64,000 nt of DNA from Enterovirga aerilata (GCF_013044135.1 NZ_JABEPP010000007.1:1-64000), one strand, 5' to 3'; counted from the stretch's first letter, positions 28,088 through 37,239 are shown. Notes: a model not told the origin generated them from the sequence alone. Program-made: numbers and translations.

Positions 28088-29583
28088 TGTCGCCGAACAC
28101 CTACGAATTCGAGTCGTTCCCGCTTGTGAAGCCAACGGGATTTCGCGAATACGACGCTCGCTGGTGGTTCGGCCACCCCGGCTCGGACAAGGCTCCCGAG
28201 CTGAACCTGATGGGCGTGCAGGCCCTCGGCATGGGGCTCGGCACCCTGATCGGCCGCATGGGGGTGGCACGCGAGGTCGTGACGGGCCATGATTTCCGCA
28301 GCTATTCGTCGGCGATCAAGTACGCCCTCGTGACAGGGCTGATGGCGGCCGGATGCAAGGTGCATGACATCGGGCTCGCCATGTCCCCGATGGCCTATTT
28401 CGCGCAATTCGCCCTGGATGTCCCGGCGGTCGCGATGGTCACGGCGTCACACAACGACAATGGCTGGACGGGCGTGAAGATGGGCGCCCAGCGTCCGGTG
28501 ACCTTCGGGCCCGACGAGATGGGCCAGCTCCGCGACATCGTTCTCGGCGCCGATTTCGACCTCGCGGGTGGCGGCTCCTACCACTTCGTCGAGAATTTTC
28601 CGGAACGCTACATCCAGGATCTGACCTCTCGCCCCAAGATCAAGCGTAAGCTCAAGGTAGTGGCGGCCTGTGGCAACGGCACGGCCGGCGCCTTCGCGCC
28701 GCGCATCCTCGAGGCGATCGGATGCGAGGTCGTGCCGCTGGACGCGAAGCTCGATTTCACGTTTCCGAACTACAATCCGAACCCCGAGGACATGGAGATG
28801 CTCCATGCCATGGCCGCGGCCGTGAAGGAGCACGGGGCGGATGTCGGGCTCGGTTTCGACGGCGACGGGGACCGTTGCGGCGTCGTGGACGAGAACGGCG
28901 ACGAGATATTCGCCGACAAGATCGGCGCCATGCTGGCGCGCGACCTCGCGCGCGTATACGGGCCGTCGCAATTCGTCGTCGACGTGAAGTCGACTGGCCT
29001 CTTCATGACCGATCCGGTGCTGAAGGAGCTCGGCGCCAAGACGGATTACTGGAAGACGGGCCATTCCTACATCAAGCGCCGCGTGAAGGAGCTGAACGCT
29101 CTCGCAGGGTTCGAGAAATCGGGCCACTTCTTCTTCAACGCCCCCGTCGGGCGGGGCTACGACGATGGGCTCGTGACGGGGATCGCGATCATCGACATGC
29201 TGGACCGCAACCCCGGCAAGACCATGTCGCAGCTCTATGCGGAGCTCCCGAAGACCTGGGGCTCGCCGACCATGTCCCCCCATTGCGCGGACGAGGTGAA
29301 ATACGATGTCGCCGCGCGCGTCGTGAGACGCTTCGAGGAGATGAAGCAGAAGGGCGAGACGGTTGCGGGCCAGCCCATCCGCGACCTCGTCACGGTCAAC
29401 GGCGTGCGCGTCGTCGCCGAGGACGGCACCTGGGGCCTTGTCCGTGCCTCCTCGAACAAGCCCGAGCTCGTCGTCGTGGTCGAGAGCCCGGTCTCCGAGG
29501 CGCGGCTGCGCGAGATGTTCGCCGCTGTCGACAAGATCCTGCGCGAAAATCCCGAGGTCGGCGCCTACAACCAGACGCTCTGA
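28063..29583 (+). CDS. phosphomannomutase/phosphoglucomutase
   Basis: A protein of 506 aa of the alpha-D-phosphohexomutase family. The phosphoserine loop is TASHNDNGWTG with S129, and the metal-binding loop is GFDGDGDRCG (264-273). The sugar-binding segment is FEKSGHFFF and the C-terminal phosphate loop is RASSNKPELVVV. It interconverts mannose- or glucose-6-phosphate and the 1-phosphate for nucleotide sugar and polysaccharide synthesis. This is the ~500-aa form common in alphaproteobacteria. The ATG at 28063 is the plausible start; the gene overlaps the divergent transporter gene. Confidence 0.92.
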   Translation: MYPKPRPSLSPNTYEFESFPLVKPTGFREYDARWWFGHPGSDKAPELNLMGVQALGMGLGTLIGRMGVAREVVTGHDFRSYSSAIKYALVTGLMAAGCKVHDIGLAMSPMAYFAQFALDVPAVAMVTASHNDNGWTGVKMGAQRPVTFGPDEMGQLRDIVLGADFDLAGGGSYHFVENFPERYIQDLTSRPKIKRKLKVVAACGNGTAGAFAPRILEAIGCEVVPLDAKLDFTFPNYNPNPEDMEMLHAMAAAVKEHGADVGLGFDGDGDRCGVVDENGDEIFADKIGAMLARDLARVYGPSQFVVDVKSTGLFMTDPVLKELGAKTDYWKTGHSYIKRRVKELNALAGFEKSGHFFFNAPVGRGYDDGLVTGIAIIDMLDRNPGKTMSQLYAELPKTWGSPTMSPHCADEVKYDVAARVVRRFEEMKQKGETVAGQPIRDLVTVNGVRVVAEDGTWGLVRASSNKPELVVVVESPVSEARLREMFAAVDKILRENPEVGAYNQTL

Positions 29584-29616
29584 CCGGCTTGCCGCACCGG
29601 GCCAGCGCCGGCGCGC

Positions 29617-30249
29617 TCAGGTAGAACTCGGGCAGCCGCCCGACAGCGTGACCTTCGTGTTGTTGCGGATCGGCCAGGGGGTCGACTCGGCGAGCGTGAT
29701 CGTGCCCGTGATCGCCTTGCCGAACATCGGCGTATAGGGCAGGGCGACGTCGATGAGCATGTAGTAGCTCTTGTCGGTCTGGAACCCGCTCGGCACCGTC
29801 GATTCATAGACGTTCAGCGGCTTGGCGGTCGCCCCGGTCCCGCGGGCGCAGCTCCAGTTCACGGACTGCCGGTATACGGTGCCGGAGACCTGCTCGACAT
29901 ACATCTGGCTCACGACCATGCGCAGGCCCGGGACACTGAAGGGCTGAAGCACGATCGAGGACGCCTTGAAGATGTCGTCGAGCTCGGACGTCGTGATCGT
30001 CTGAACCCGGGAGGAGAGGTCCGCGAGGCTGCGCGACAGCAGCGTGAGCTTGCGGTCGACATTCACCGCGAGCGTGACCTCGCTCATGCCGAGCAGCATC
30101 GTCACCATCACGGGCAGGACAAGCGCGAACTCGACCGCCGCAACGCCCGCAACGGAGGAGTGGAGGGCCGCCAGACGCGCCGCGAGCGGACCGGCGGCGC
30201 GCCTGAGACGCGCAGGCGCGAGCCGCACCGGGAGAGCCGGGAGGCTCAT
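29617..30249 (-). CDS. TadG/TadE-like pilus assembly protein
   Basis: A protein of 210 aa. A basic N-terminus precedes a TadE-type hydrophobic segment (AAVEFALVLPVMVTMLLGMS, about 37-56), the pseudopilin-like signature of minor Tad subunits. The rest is periplasmic, with a C-terminal cysteine pair. The ATG overlaps the stop of the upstream TadE-like gene by 4 bp (ATGA). It is the last gene of the minus arm of the Tad locus. Confidence 0.85.
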   Translation of the reverse strand: MSLPALPVRLAPARLRRAAGPLAARLAALHSSVAGVAAVEFALVLPVMVTMLLGMSEVTLAVNVDRKLTLLSRSLADLSSRVQTITTSELDDIFKASSIVLQPFSVPGLRMVVSQMYVEQVSGTVYRQSVNWSCARGTGATAKPLNVYESTVPSGFQTDKSYYMLIDVALPYTPMFGKAITGTITLAESTPWPIRNNTKVTLSGGCPSST

Positions 30250-30827
30250 TGATACGGCTCCGTCCGGAACGTCGAGGAGGCCATGATGAGCCGGTTGCCG
30301 TTCGCCAGCCCCGTCTTGTACCCGAAGATGTTGACGTAGACGGGGTACTCCATCGCAGCCCGCACGACGCAGATCTCGTTCGGCCCGGGCGGGTTGTAGC
30401 CGAAGCCGGACGTGTCGAAGGCGCCGTTCTTCACGGGCACCGTGATCGTGGTCGCCGAGTAGCTCGTGAATTTCTGCACATCGACCCGGACGAGGCTCTT
30501 GCAGTTGAACACCGCAGTAACATTGGCGCAGACGAGATCCTTGAACTTCGCGAGCGCGTCGGTCTGGCTCATGCTGACGGCGCCTTGCTGGAAGCTCCCG
30601 GTGTAGATCTGCCGTGCAGCGTTCGCGACGGCGGTCTCGAGCACCTGGGTCGACCAGAAGGTCAGCGCGACCTCGAGGATCCCGAAGAGCAGGCCGAAGA
30701 AGAAGGGCGCGATCAGCCCGAACTCGACCGCAAGGGCGCCGGATTCCGAGCGCGTGAAGCGGACGAGGAGGCGCGGCCGTCGGGGCCGCCCGGCATCCCG
30801 GCCGCGCCAGGCGAGGCTCAGCGACAT
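30246..30827 (-). CDS. TadE-like minor pilin protein
   Basis: A protein of 193 aa. The TadE signature ESGALAVEFGLIAPFFFGLL (28-47) includes the E/F pair at the start of the transmembrane helix. The ~140-aa periplasmic part carries three cysteines. TadE-type proteins are processed by the same prepilin peptidase as the major pilin and act in pilus assembly. It is coupled to the TadG-like gene by a 4-bp overlap. Confidence 0.88.
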   Translation of the reverse strand: MSLSLAWRGRDAGRPRRPRLLVRFTRSESGALAVEFGLIAPFFFGLLFGILEVALTFWSTQVLETAVANAARQIYTGSFQQGAVSMSQTDALAKFKDLVCANVTAVFNCKSLVRVDVQKFTSYSATTITVPVKNGAFDTSGFGYNPPGPNEICVVRAAMEYPVYVNIFGYKTGLANGNRLIMASSTFRTEPYQ

Positions 30828-30955
30828 GGGGTGGCATCTCCACGGGGCGGCCGGAGAGGCGCCCCACAGCCCGGTCTAGCGAAGAATGATTGCGGGATGG
30901 TTGAGGGGATCGTCGAGCCGGGGAGCGGTCTGGTCGTGTCCGCCTCGCCCTTGCT

Positions 30956-31528
30956 CTACCTGGAGCCGACGAAAGCCGAGTGCTGGTCGACCTGCCCCTT
31001 GGTCTCGGCGAAATAGCCGCCCGCGTCGCCGAGCGCGACGGAGGGCTGGCAGACCGGCGTGCAGGAATAGGTCTGCCGCTCCAGTCCGCGCTGGACGGTG
31101 AGCGTGGCATCGGTCGGCGCTGTCACGCTCACCATGGATTCGCCGATCATCCCCCCGGAGGAGTCGAGCGCGATGAAGTTCGTCACGCCGAAGCTCTTGC
31201 CGGTCAGCACGACCACGCCGTTCTTCTGGATGGAGATGTCCGCGACCGCAGGATTGCCGATGATCACGGTCTGCGTCTTCTCGGGGAGCTTGATGACCTT
31301 GGCGCGGTCCACGGCCACGGTCAGCTCGCCGCGGTTTGGCTGGGCTGTGCTCCTACCAGGCTCGATGGCGGCGGGCCGCGTGTCGGCAATGTTCCGATTG
31401 TCGGCGGGCGCTACGGCTGCAAGCGGGATTGTGCGCACGCCCTCCCGAGCGATCGATCCTGGTGCCGGCAGGGAGAAGGCGAGCGCAACTCCTCCGACGC
31501 CGTACAGCAGCCACTTGCTCGTTCTCAT
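30956..31528 (-). CDS. stand-alone pilus assembly N-terminal domain protein (CpaC N-domain-like)
   Basis: A protein of 190 aa: a membrane or signal segment (about 6-25), then one type II/III secretion 'pil_N' domain (about 68-145; TVAVDRAKVIKLPEKTQTVI, IGNPAVADISIQKNG, VLTGKSFGVTNFIALD). The same domain forms the N-terminus of CpaC in this locus (VVIELTRDAKEIFVANPAVA). There is no secretin domain. The C-terminal tail carries two cysteines. It heads the minus arm and is probably a periplasmic helper of the CpaC secretin. Confidence 0.85.
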   Translation of the reverse strand: MRTSKWLLYGVGGVALAFSLPAPGSIAREGVRTIPLAAVAPADNRNIADTRPAAIEPGRSTAQPNRGELTVAVDRAKVIKLPEKTQTVIIGNPAVADISIQKNGVVVLTGKSFGVTNFIALDSSGGMIGESMVSVTAPTDATLTVQRGLERQTYSCTPVCQPSVALGDAGGYFAETKGQVDQHSAFVGSR

Positions 31529-31742
31529 CCTGGAGAGCCTGTTCAAGATCGCGGCCGCGAGCTTACGCCCGGAATGGTGAAGATTGGGTTGCGCGGACCT
31601 TCCGGATTGACACCGACGTCTCGGGCTTGCTTCCATATTCGGGAACGTATTCATCCGCTTGTCTGTAAGTAGTTTTGCCGGCCTGGATATGAATAGATGG
31701 TGCAGCGCCGGTAAGATCGCTCGCGGCCGTAAGCATCTCCTG

Positions 31743-31750
31743 TTAACCAT
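31743..31750 (+). promoter_or_regulatory. CtrA half-site TTAACCAT upstream of flp
   Basis: TTAACCAT is the known CtrA half-site of Caulobacter-type alphaproteobacteria, where the pilin gene is CtrA-controlled. It lies 146 bp before the flp start in the 367-bp divergent control region 31529-31895. That region has no gene and also carries TTAAGTTAACC at 31787-31797. An identical site occurs before cpaB. Confidence 0.5.
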
Positions 31751-31791
31751 GTTCGGGTTTGCGCGGGACCCGCTCCGATCCGCCGGTTAAG

Positions 31792-31820
31792 TTAACCCTG
31801 TCGAAACGCGGCGCTTATAA
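31792..31820 (+). promoter_or_regulatory. candidate flp promoter TTAACC-N17-TTATAA
   Basis: A -35-like TTAACC (31792-31797) and a -10-like TTATAA (31815-31820) are separated by 17 bp, about 75 bp before the flp ATG. The A/T hexamer is unusual in this GC-rich DNA. The TTAACC is also a partial CtrA half-site, so activator overlap with the -35 is possible. Confidence 0.5.
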
Positions 31821-31895
31821 GGTCGCGGCAGTTCCGAGTGGACCTGGACCAGAGGGCCTTCGGACGTGAAGGGCGACCAGGACAGGAGCTTCGCT

Positions 31896-32066
31896 ATGAC
31901 CACTTTGATGAGCCGCTTCGTCGATGACGAGTCGGGCGCCACCGCGATCGAGTACGGGCTGATCGCCGCGCTCATCGCCGTCGTCATCATCAGCGCGCTG
32001 AAGACGATCGGTACCAACCTCAACACGGCGTTCACGAGCATCGGCACCAACCTGGCCACCCGGTAA
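31896..32066 (+). CDS. flp: Flp-type major pilin
   Basis: A prepilin of 56 aa. The prepilin peptidase site is ESG|ATAIEYGLIAAL with cleavage after G14, leaving the mature protein with Glu at +5 and the Flp motif EY (19-20). One hydrophobic helix (about 18-36) follows, then a short polar tail. AGGAGC lies 8 bp upstream of the ATG; an earlier in-frame start (31866) would add an untypical leader. It is the first gene of the plus arm. Confidence 0.95.
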   Translation: MTTLMSRFVDDESGATAIEYGLIAALIAVVIISALKTIGTNLNTAFTSIGTNLATR

Positions 32067-32088
32067 GCCGGTCGCTGCCCTTCGCACG

Positions 32089-32110
32089 GGCTCCGGCACG
32101 CGCCGGAGCC
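32089..32110 (+). terminator. stem-loop between flp and cpaA
   Basis: GGCTCCGGC (32089-32097), loop ACGC, GCCGGAGCC (32102-32110): a perfect 9-bp stem 22 bp after the flp stop, without a T-run. It may be a weak terminator or an RNA-stabilising element that lets the pilin be made in excess over the assembly proteins. Confidence 0.6.
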
Positions 32111-32141
32111 GTCGGCGTTCGGCCGCGTTCTCCGAGGCAGG

Positions 32142-32657
32142 ATGTTGGGCCCGCTTGAAATCGCGATCCTCGTGGTCTTCCCGATCCTCATGGCCTATGC
32201 GGCCGCGAGCGATCTCCTCACGATGACGATCCCGAACCGGCTCTCCTTGGCGCTGGTCGCGGGATTCGTCGCGCTCGCCTGCATAGGCGGGCTGACCGCA
32301 CAGGCCATTCTCCTTCACGTCCTCGCCGGCGCGTTTGTCCTCGCGGTGACCTTCGCGATGTTCGCGCTCGGCTGGATCGGCGGCGGCGACGCGAAGCTCG
32401 CGGCGGCTACCGCACTCTGGCTCGGCTTCGAGTCGCTCCTCGAATATCTCTTCATTGCGGCGCTCTGCGGCGGCGGGCTGACCCTCGCCATTCTGGTTCT
32501 GCGACACTTTCCCCTGCCGCGTTTCGCGCTCGGCTGGACCTGGCTGTCGCGCATGCACGACCGGCGCTCCGGCGTTCCCTACGGCATCGCGCTGGCGGCC
32601 GCCGCGCTCGCCGTCTATCCGCAATCTCAGATCTGGGCCGTTGCGCTCGGCCACTGA
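32142..32657 (+). CDS. cpaA: prepilin peptidase CpaA/TadV
   Basis: A protein of 171 aa, the short A24 aspartyl peptidase without the methylase domain. The catalytic aspartates are D24 (AASDLLTMTIPNR) and D83 (GWIGGGDAKL). Five to six membrane helices. It cleaves Flp and TadE-type leaders at the inner membrane. It lies 75 bp after flp. Confidence 0.93.
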   Translation: MLGPLEIAILVVFPILMAYAAASDLLTMTIPNRLSLALVAGFVALACIGGLTAQAILLHVLAGAFVLAVTFAMFALGWIGGGDAKLAAATALWLGFESLLEYLFIAALCGGGLTLAILVLRHFPLPRFALGWTWLSRMHDRRSGVPYGIALAAAALAVYPQSQIWAVALGH

Positions 32658-32777
32658 GCCTTTGCACTTCTAGTCGCGGCTCTCGATCGTCGGCATCCCG
32701 GCCAATTGTTCCGCCTCCGCGCCAAGACGTGGCAGCGTGAGCGAAGGGTTAATCGCCGCCCTTTCCGACAGGTTCGA

Positions 32778-32785
32778 TTAACCAT
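32778..32785 (+). promoter_or_regulatory. CtrA half-site TTAACCAT upstream of cpaB
   Basis: Identical to the site before flp, and located 61 bp upstream of cpaB. An extra TTAA is at 32749-32752. The 189-bp gap between cpaA and cpaB therefore probably contains a second promoter for the machinery genes. Confidence 0.5.
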
Positions 32786-32846
32786 GTTTTGACGACTCGC
32801 CCGCCATATTCGCTTCGACCGATTGTTGCGTCCGGAACGTCAAGAC

Positions 32847-33644
32847 ATGAAGCCCGCCCGCCTCATCGTACTCGTCACGGCTCTAGGGGCGGCTGGTCTG
32901 GCCGCCGTCATCATGATGCGATCCGGCGAGCCGGCGCAGGTCGTGGTGCAGACCGAGACCGCACCATCCAAGTCGATCGACGTCCTGGTCGCATCCGCCG
33001 ATCTCCCGATCGGCCAGGTGCTGAAGCCCGGCGACATCCGCTGGCAGCCCTGGCCCGCCGATCTCGCCCCGACGGGCGCGCTGACGCGCGACGCCGCGCC
33101 GAATGCCACGGCCGAGCTGGAAGGGTCGCTCGTCCGCGTGCCGTTCGTCGCCGGCGAACCGATGCGGCGCGAGAAGCTCGTCCGCGCCGACGGCGCCGGC
33201 TTCATGTCGGCGATCCTGCCTTCCGGCATGCGGGCGCTCGCCATCTCGATCGACACCCGCGGCGCAACCTCGGCGGGCGGCTTCATCCTTCCCGGAGACC
33301 GCGTCGACGTGCTGCGGATCTACCGGGACGAGGAGGCGTCGAAGGCAGGCGGCAGCGACGTTCAGGTGGCCGAGACGCTTCTGTCCAATGTCCGCGTCCT
33401 GGCGATCGGCCAGAACGTCCAGGAGCGCCAGGGCGAGCGCGTCGTGACGGGTGAGACCGCGACCCTTGAGCTCAACCCGTCGCAGGCCGAACTCCTCGCG
33501 CTCGCGCAGAGGCAGGGCCAGCTCTCGCTCGCGCTGCGCAGCCTCGCGGACGCCAAGCAGGTGGCGAGCCGCGACGATCGCTCGGACGGGGCCCTTACCG
33601 TGATCCGCGCCGGTGTCGCCCGAGCGGCGCCGAAAGCGCGCTGA
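32847..33644 (+). CDS. cpaB: Flp pilus assembly protein CpaB
   Basis: A protein of 265 aa with an N-terminal membrane anchor (about 5-24). A SAF/beta-clip domain follows (VLVASADLPIGQVLKPGDIR, 50-69), then the RcpC/CpaB domain (ALAISIDTRGATSAGGFILP ... GDRVDVL). It is a periplasmic partner of the secretin. The ATG at 32847 is used; an upstream TTG (32823) is less likely. Confidence 0.92.
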   Translation: MKPARLIVLVTALGAAGLAAVIMMRSGEPAQVVVQTETAPSKSIDVLVASADLPIGQVLKPGDIRWQPWPADLAPTGALTRDAAPNATAELEGSLVRVPFVAGEPMRREKLVRADGAGFMSAILPSGMRALAISIDTRGATSAGGFILPGDRVDVLRIYRDEEASKAGGSDVQVAETLLSNVRVLAIGQNVQERQGERVVTGETATLELNPSQAELLALAQRQGQLSLALRSLADAKQVASRDDRSDGALTVIRAGVARAAPKAR

Positions 33645-33673
33645 CCCCGATGCGAATTGCAGAACGGAATCCG

Positions 33674-35182
33674 ATGACGATGACGAGGTCGATCACTGCG
33701 TCGCTGCCCGCGGTCGCGCTTGCTGCGGGGCTGCTGGCGGCCTCGGCAGCGCCGGGCCTCGCCGCGGAGCCGGGCTACGGTTCGGGTTCGGCTTCGTCGG
33801 GAGCCCTGGAACTGGGCTCCGGCGCAGCGCGCCGGCTCGACCTCTCGATCGGCCGCTCGGTCGTCATCGAGCTGACCCGGGACGCCAAGGAGATCTTCGT
33901 CGCCAACCCGGCCGTCGCGAACGCGGTCGTGCGCTCCACGCGCAAGCTCTTCCTGCTCGGCGTCGCCAACGGCTCGACCTCCGTCTTCGTGATGGATGCC
34001 GAAGGCCGTCAGATCGCGAGTTTGGAGGTGAATGTCGGGCGCGACCTCAACGTCCTGCGCCAGACGCTCCGCACCACAATCCCGAACGGGCGCATCGACG
34101 TGAGGCCCGCGGGCGATTCGATCCTGCTCACCGGAACCGTCAATTCCGCGGGCGACGCGCAGCAGGCCGTCGACATCGCCAAGGCCTTCGTCGGGCAGGG
34201 CGCCGGCGGGGCCGCGGCCGGAACCGGCGCGGCGGCGGGCTTTTCGGGTGCGGTGATCAACGCGCTTACCATCGTCGGCCGGGACCAGGTTATGCTGAAG
34301 GTGAGCGTCGTCGAGATGGCGCGCTCGGTCGCCAAGCAGCTCGGCATCAACGTCACGGGCAACTGGAACCTCCTGTCCACCGCGACGGGCGCGCTGAATC
34401 CCTACGGTCCCGCGATCGGCGCAGCCTCCCAGATCACGACCGGCGTCATCGGCGGGCTGACCGGCTCGGGAGGCACGGTGACGGGCCAGGCCGGCTTCGG
34501 AAACGGCAATGCAGGCGTCGGCGGCACGCTCTCGGCCTTCGAGCGGGCCGGCGTCGCGCGCGTCCTCGCCGAGCCGACCCTCGTCGCCGTCTCGGGCGAG
34601 TCGGCGACCTTCCTGGTCGGCGGCGAGATCCCGATCACGATCGGCTGCGGCAGCGCCGTCTGCACGCCGACGGTCACCTACAAGCAGTACGGCGTGTCGC
34701 TCGCCTTCACGCCGATCGTCCTCTCCGAGGGGCGTATCAGCCTGAAGGTCTTCACGGAGGTCTCGGAGATCGACCGGGAGAATGCGGACACCGTCACGGG
34801 CACGCCCGGCTTCCGCACCCGCAAGACCTCGACCTCGATCGAGTTGCCGTCCGGAGGCACGATCATGACCGCCGGGCTGATCAGCGTGCAGTCGAACCAG
34901 ACCATCTCGGGCGTGCCGGGCCTGATCAACCTGCCCATCCTGGGTACGCTGTTCCGCTCCCGCGACTTCCAGCGCCGCGAAAGCGAGCTCATGATCATGG
35001 TGACGCCCTTTATCGCCAAGCCGATGGAAGCCGCGCAGGTGAAGCGGCCGGACGACGGCTTCGTGGATGCCAGCGATCCGCAATCGGTGCTGATGGGCCG
35101 CCTGAACAAGCTCTACGGCGCCGCCGGCCCGGGCGCTCCCGTACCGCCGCGCGCCGGGCGCTTCGGCTTCATCACCGACTGA
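33674..35182 (+). CDS. cpaC: outer membrane secretin CpaC/RcpA
   Basis: A protein of 502 aa. Signal peptide (ASLPAVALAAGLLAASAAPG), pil_N domain (about 50-125), BON-like segment, then the secretin domain (about 270-460) with VLAEPTLVAVSGESATFLVG, GEIPI and VPGLINLPILGTLFRS. It forms the outer-membrane channel for Flp pili. An ATG at 33650 would add 8 residues. It lies 29 bp after cpaB. Confidence 0.93.
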   Translation: MTMTRSITASLPAVALAAGLLAASAAPGLAAEPGYGSGSASSGALELGSGAARRLDLSIGRSVVIELTRDAKEIFVANPAVANAVVRSTRKLFLLGVANGSTSVFVMDAEGRQIASLEVNVGRDLNVLRQTLRTTIPNGRIDVRPAGDSILLTGTVNSAGDAQQAVDIAKAFVGQGAGGAAAGTGAAAGFSGAVINALTIVGRDQVMLKVSVVEMARSVAKQLGINVTGNWNLLSTATGALNPYGPAIGAASQITTGVIGGLTGSGGTVTGQAGFGNGNAGVGGTLSAFERAGVARVLAEPTLVAVSGESATFLVGGEIPITIGCGSAVCTPTVTYKQYGVSLAFTPIVLSEGRISLKVFTEVSEIDRENADTVTGTPGFRTRKTSTSIELPSGGTIMTAGLISVQSNQTISGVPGLINLPILGTLFRSRDFQRRESELMIMVTPFIAKPMEAAQVKRPDDGFVDASDPQSVLMGRLNKLYGAAGPGAPVPPRAGRFGFITD

Positions 35183-35231
35183 TCCGCACCACCGCTCCCC
35201 GACAGCCGCACGGAACGCGAGACGCAAGCAC

Positions 35232-35942
35232 ATGGCTCAGACAGGCAAGTTCGGCAGGCGGATCGGCGCGCTTGCCGCCTTCGGGGCGATTTCGGCCGCG
35301 CTCGCGGGATGCCACACCGCCGGCGAGGTCACGGGCTCGACCTATCCGGTCGACCTGCGCGATCGGCATCCGATCGTGCTGGCGAACGGGCCGCGCGTGC
35401 TCGACGTCTTCGTGGACGCCCCGCGCGGCGTCAGCGAGCGCGAGCGTGCCGACCTTGCCGCCTTCCTGGCGGAGTACCGCCGCTACGGCCAGGGCCCGCT
35501 TCTCGCGCAGGTGCCCAAGGGCGTGCGGAACGCAGCCGCCACCCGTGCCGCCGTCGAGCGCATCAGAGCTACGGCGGGGGTCCGCATCGCGCTGTCGACC
35601 TACGAGCCCGCCGATCCGGCACTGGCGTCGCCGATCCGCCTGAGCTTCACGAGGCTCCAGGCGAAAGTCGGCTCGACCTGCGGGCTCTGGCCGCAGGATC
35701 TCGGCGTGGCCGATCCCGAGTTCTCGATGGCGAACCAGCCCTACTGGAATCTCGGCTGCGCCACCCAGTCGAATTTCGCCGCGCAGGTTGCCGACCCGGT
35801 CGATCTCGTCCGCGGACGCCAGCCGACGGCACCCGATACCGGGCGCCGGATGTACAACATCGAGAAGCTTCGCCAGGGCCAGGATCCCTCGACGAATTAC
35901 AGGACGGACGAGCGGACGGTCCGCCAGGGAGTGTCGGAGTGA
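35232..35942 (+). CDS. cpaD: pilus assembly lipoprotein CpaD
   Basis: A protein of 236 aa with a lipobox, SAALAGC (about 21-27), so it is predicted to be lipidated at the cysteine. The CpaD domain shows FTRLQAKVGSTCGLWPQDLG and NQPYWNLGCATQSNFAAQVA. It is thought to guide the secretin to the outer membrane. Its stop overlaps the cpaE GTG start by 4 bp (GTGA). Confidence 0.93.
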   Translation: MAQTGKFGRRIGALAAFGAISAALAGCHTAGEVTGSTYPVDLRDRHPIVLANGPRVLDVFVDAPRGVSERERADLAAFLAEYRRYGQGPLLAQVPKGVRNAAATRAAVERIRATAGVRIALSTYEPADPALASPIRLSFTRLQAKVGSTCGLWPQDLGVADPEFSMANQPYWNLGCATQSNFAAQVADPVDLVRGRQPTAPDTGRRMYNIEKLRQGQDPSTNYRTDERTVRQGVSE

Positions 35943-37213
35943 GCGCGCCCGTCGAGCCCCGCAACCTCCCGGACGTCGTCGAGCCGCAGGGCGAGCGCAT
36001 CATTGCCCCGCTGCCGCGGATCACGATCCAGGCTTTCTGCGAGACCCCGGGCGTCGTGGAGGCGATCTCCGCCGCCGCCTCCGACCGTCGCATGCAGAAG
36101 GCGCATCTCAAGGTGCAGATGGGCGGCGCCCCCGCGGCCGTCGAGGCCTATCGGCACAACCCCACCCCGAACGTGATCGTGCTCGAGTTCCAGGGCGATC
36201 GCACCGGGATCCTGTCCTCGCTCGATCAGCTCTCGACCGTCTGCGACGCCGGCACGAAGGTACTCGTGATCGGCCACGTCAACGACGTCGTGCTCTACCG
36301 CGAGCTGATGCGGCGCGGCGTCAGCGAGTACCTGATCGCTCCCATCCAGGTGCTGGACTTCATCCAGGCGGCCTCCGAGCTCTTCGCAATGCCCGGCGCC
36401 GAGCCGCTCGGCCGCACGATCGCGGTCGCGGGAGCGAAGGGCGGCGTCGGCTCCTCGACGATCGCGCACAACCTCGCCTGGGCCGTCGCGAAGTCCCTCT
36501 CGACACAGACGGTGGTCGTCGATCTCGACATCGCCTTCGGGACGGCGGGTCTCGACTTCAACCAGGACCCGCCGCAGGGCGTGTCCGAGGCGGTCTTCGC
36601 CCCCGACCGGCTGGACGCGAACCTCGTCGACCGGCTCCTGTCGCGCTGCAGCGACAACCTGAGCCTGCTCGCCGCCCCCGCCATGCTCGACCGCACGACC
36701 GATCTCAGCGAGACGGCGGTCGACGGACTCGTCGACATCCTGCGCAACTCGATCCCGACGATCGTGCTCGACATACCCCACACCTGGAACGCCTGGGCGC
36801 GGCGGCTGCTCGTCTCGTCCGACGAGATCGTGCTGGTGGCGACGCCGGACCTCGCCTCGCTCCGCAACGTCAAGAACCTCTACGACCTGCTCAAGTCCGC
36901 ACGGCCGAACGACCAGAAGCCGCGCGTGATCCTGAACCAGGTCGGGCTGCCCAAACGGCCGGAGATCGGCGCGGCCGATTTCGCCAAGGCGATCGGGGCG
37001 GACCTCGCGGCCATCCTGCCCTTCGACGCCGCGCTGTTCGGCACGGCGTCGAATAACGGGCAGATGATCGCGGAGGTGCAGCCCTCCAGCAAGACCGCCG
37101 AAATCTTCACGAGCCTTGCGGCCGCGGTCACCGGCCGCATGGAGCCGAGGCGGCCGCGGGGTGGCCTCCTCGACCCGTTCATCTCGAAGCTTGCGCGCCG
37201 CAAGGTCTCCTGA
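35939..37213 (+). CDS. cpaE: pilus assembly ATPase-like protein CpaE/TadZ
   Basis: A protein of 424 aa. An N-terminal receiver-like domain (about 30-150; NVIVLEFQGDRTGILSSLDQL) is followed by a ParA/MinD-type domain with a deviant Walker A, AVAGAKGGVGSSTIAHN (about 161-177). TadZ/CpaE proteins place the pilus machine at the cell pole. The GTG at 35939 overlaps the cpaD stop. Confidence 0.93.
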   Translation: MSAPVEPRNLPDVVEPQGERIIAPLPRITIQAFCETPGVVEAISAAASDRRMQKAHLKVQMGGAPAAVEAYRHNPTPNVIVLEFQGDRTGILSSLDQLSTVCDAGTKVLVIGHVNDVVLYRELMRRGVSEYLIAPIQVLDFIQAASELFAMPGAEPLGRTIAVAGAKGGVGSSTIAHNLAWAVAKSLSTQTVVVDLDIAFGTAGLDFNQDPPQGVSEAVFAPDRLDANLVDRLLSRCSDNLSLLAAPAMLDRTTDLSETAVDGLVDILRNSIPTIVLDIPHTWNAWARRLLVSSDEIVLVATPDLASLRNVKNLYDLLKSARPNDQKPRVILNQVGLPKRPEIGAADFAKAIGADLAAILPFDAALFGTASNNGQMIAEVQPSSKTAEIFTSLAAAVTGRMEPRRPRGGLLDPFISKLARRKVS

Positions 37214-37239
37214 GGCCCGTGCGGAAGTAGGAGTAGCGT

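Noticed and set aside
33362-35233. Open frame of more than 600 codons antisense to cpaB/cpaC
   Set aside because: It covers two well-recognised pilus genes and shows only GC-driven composition.
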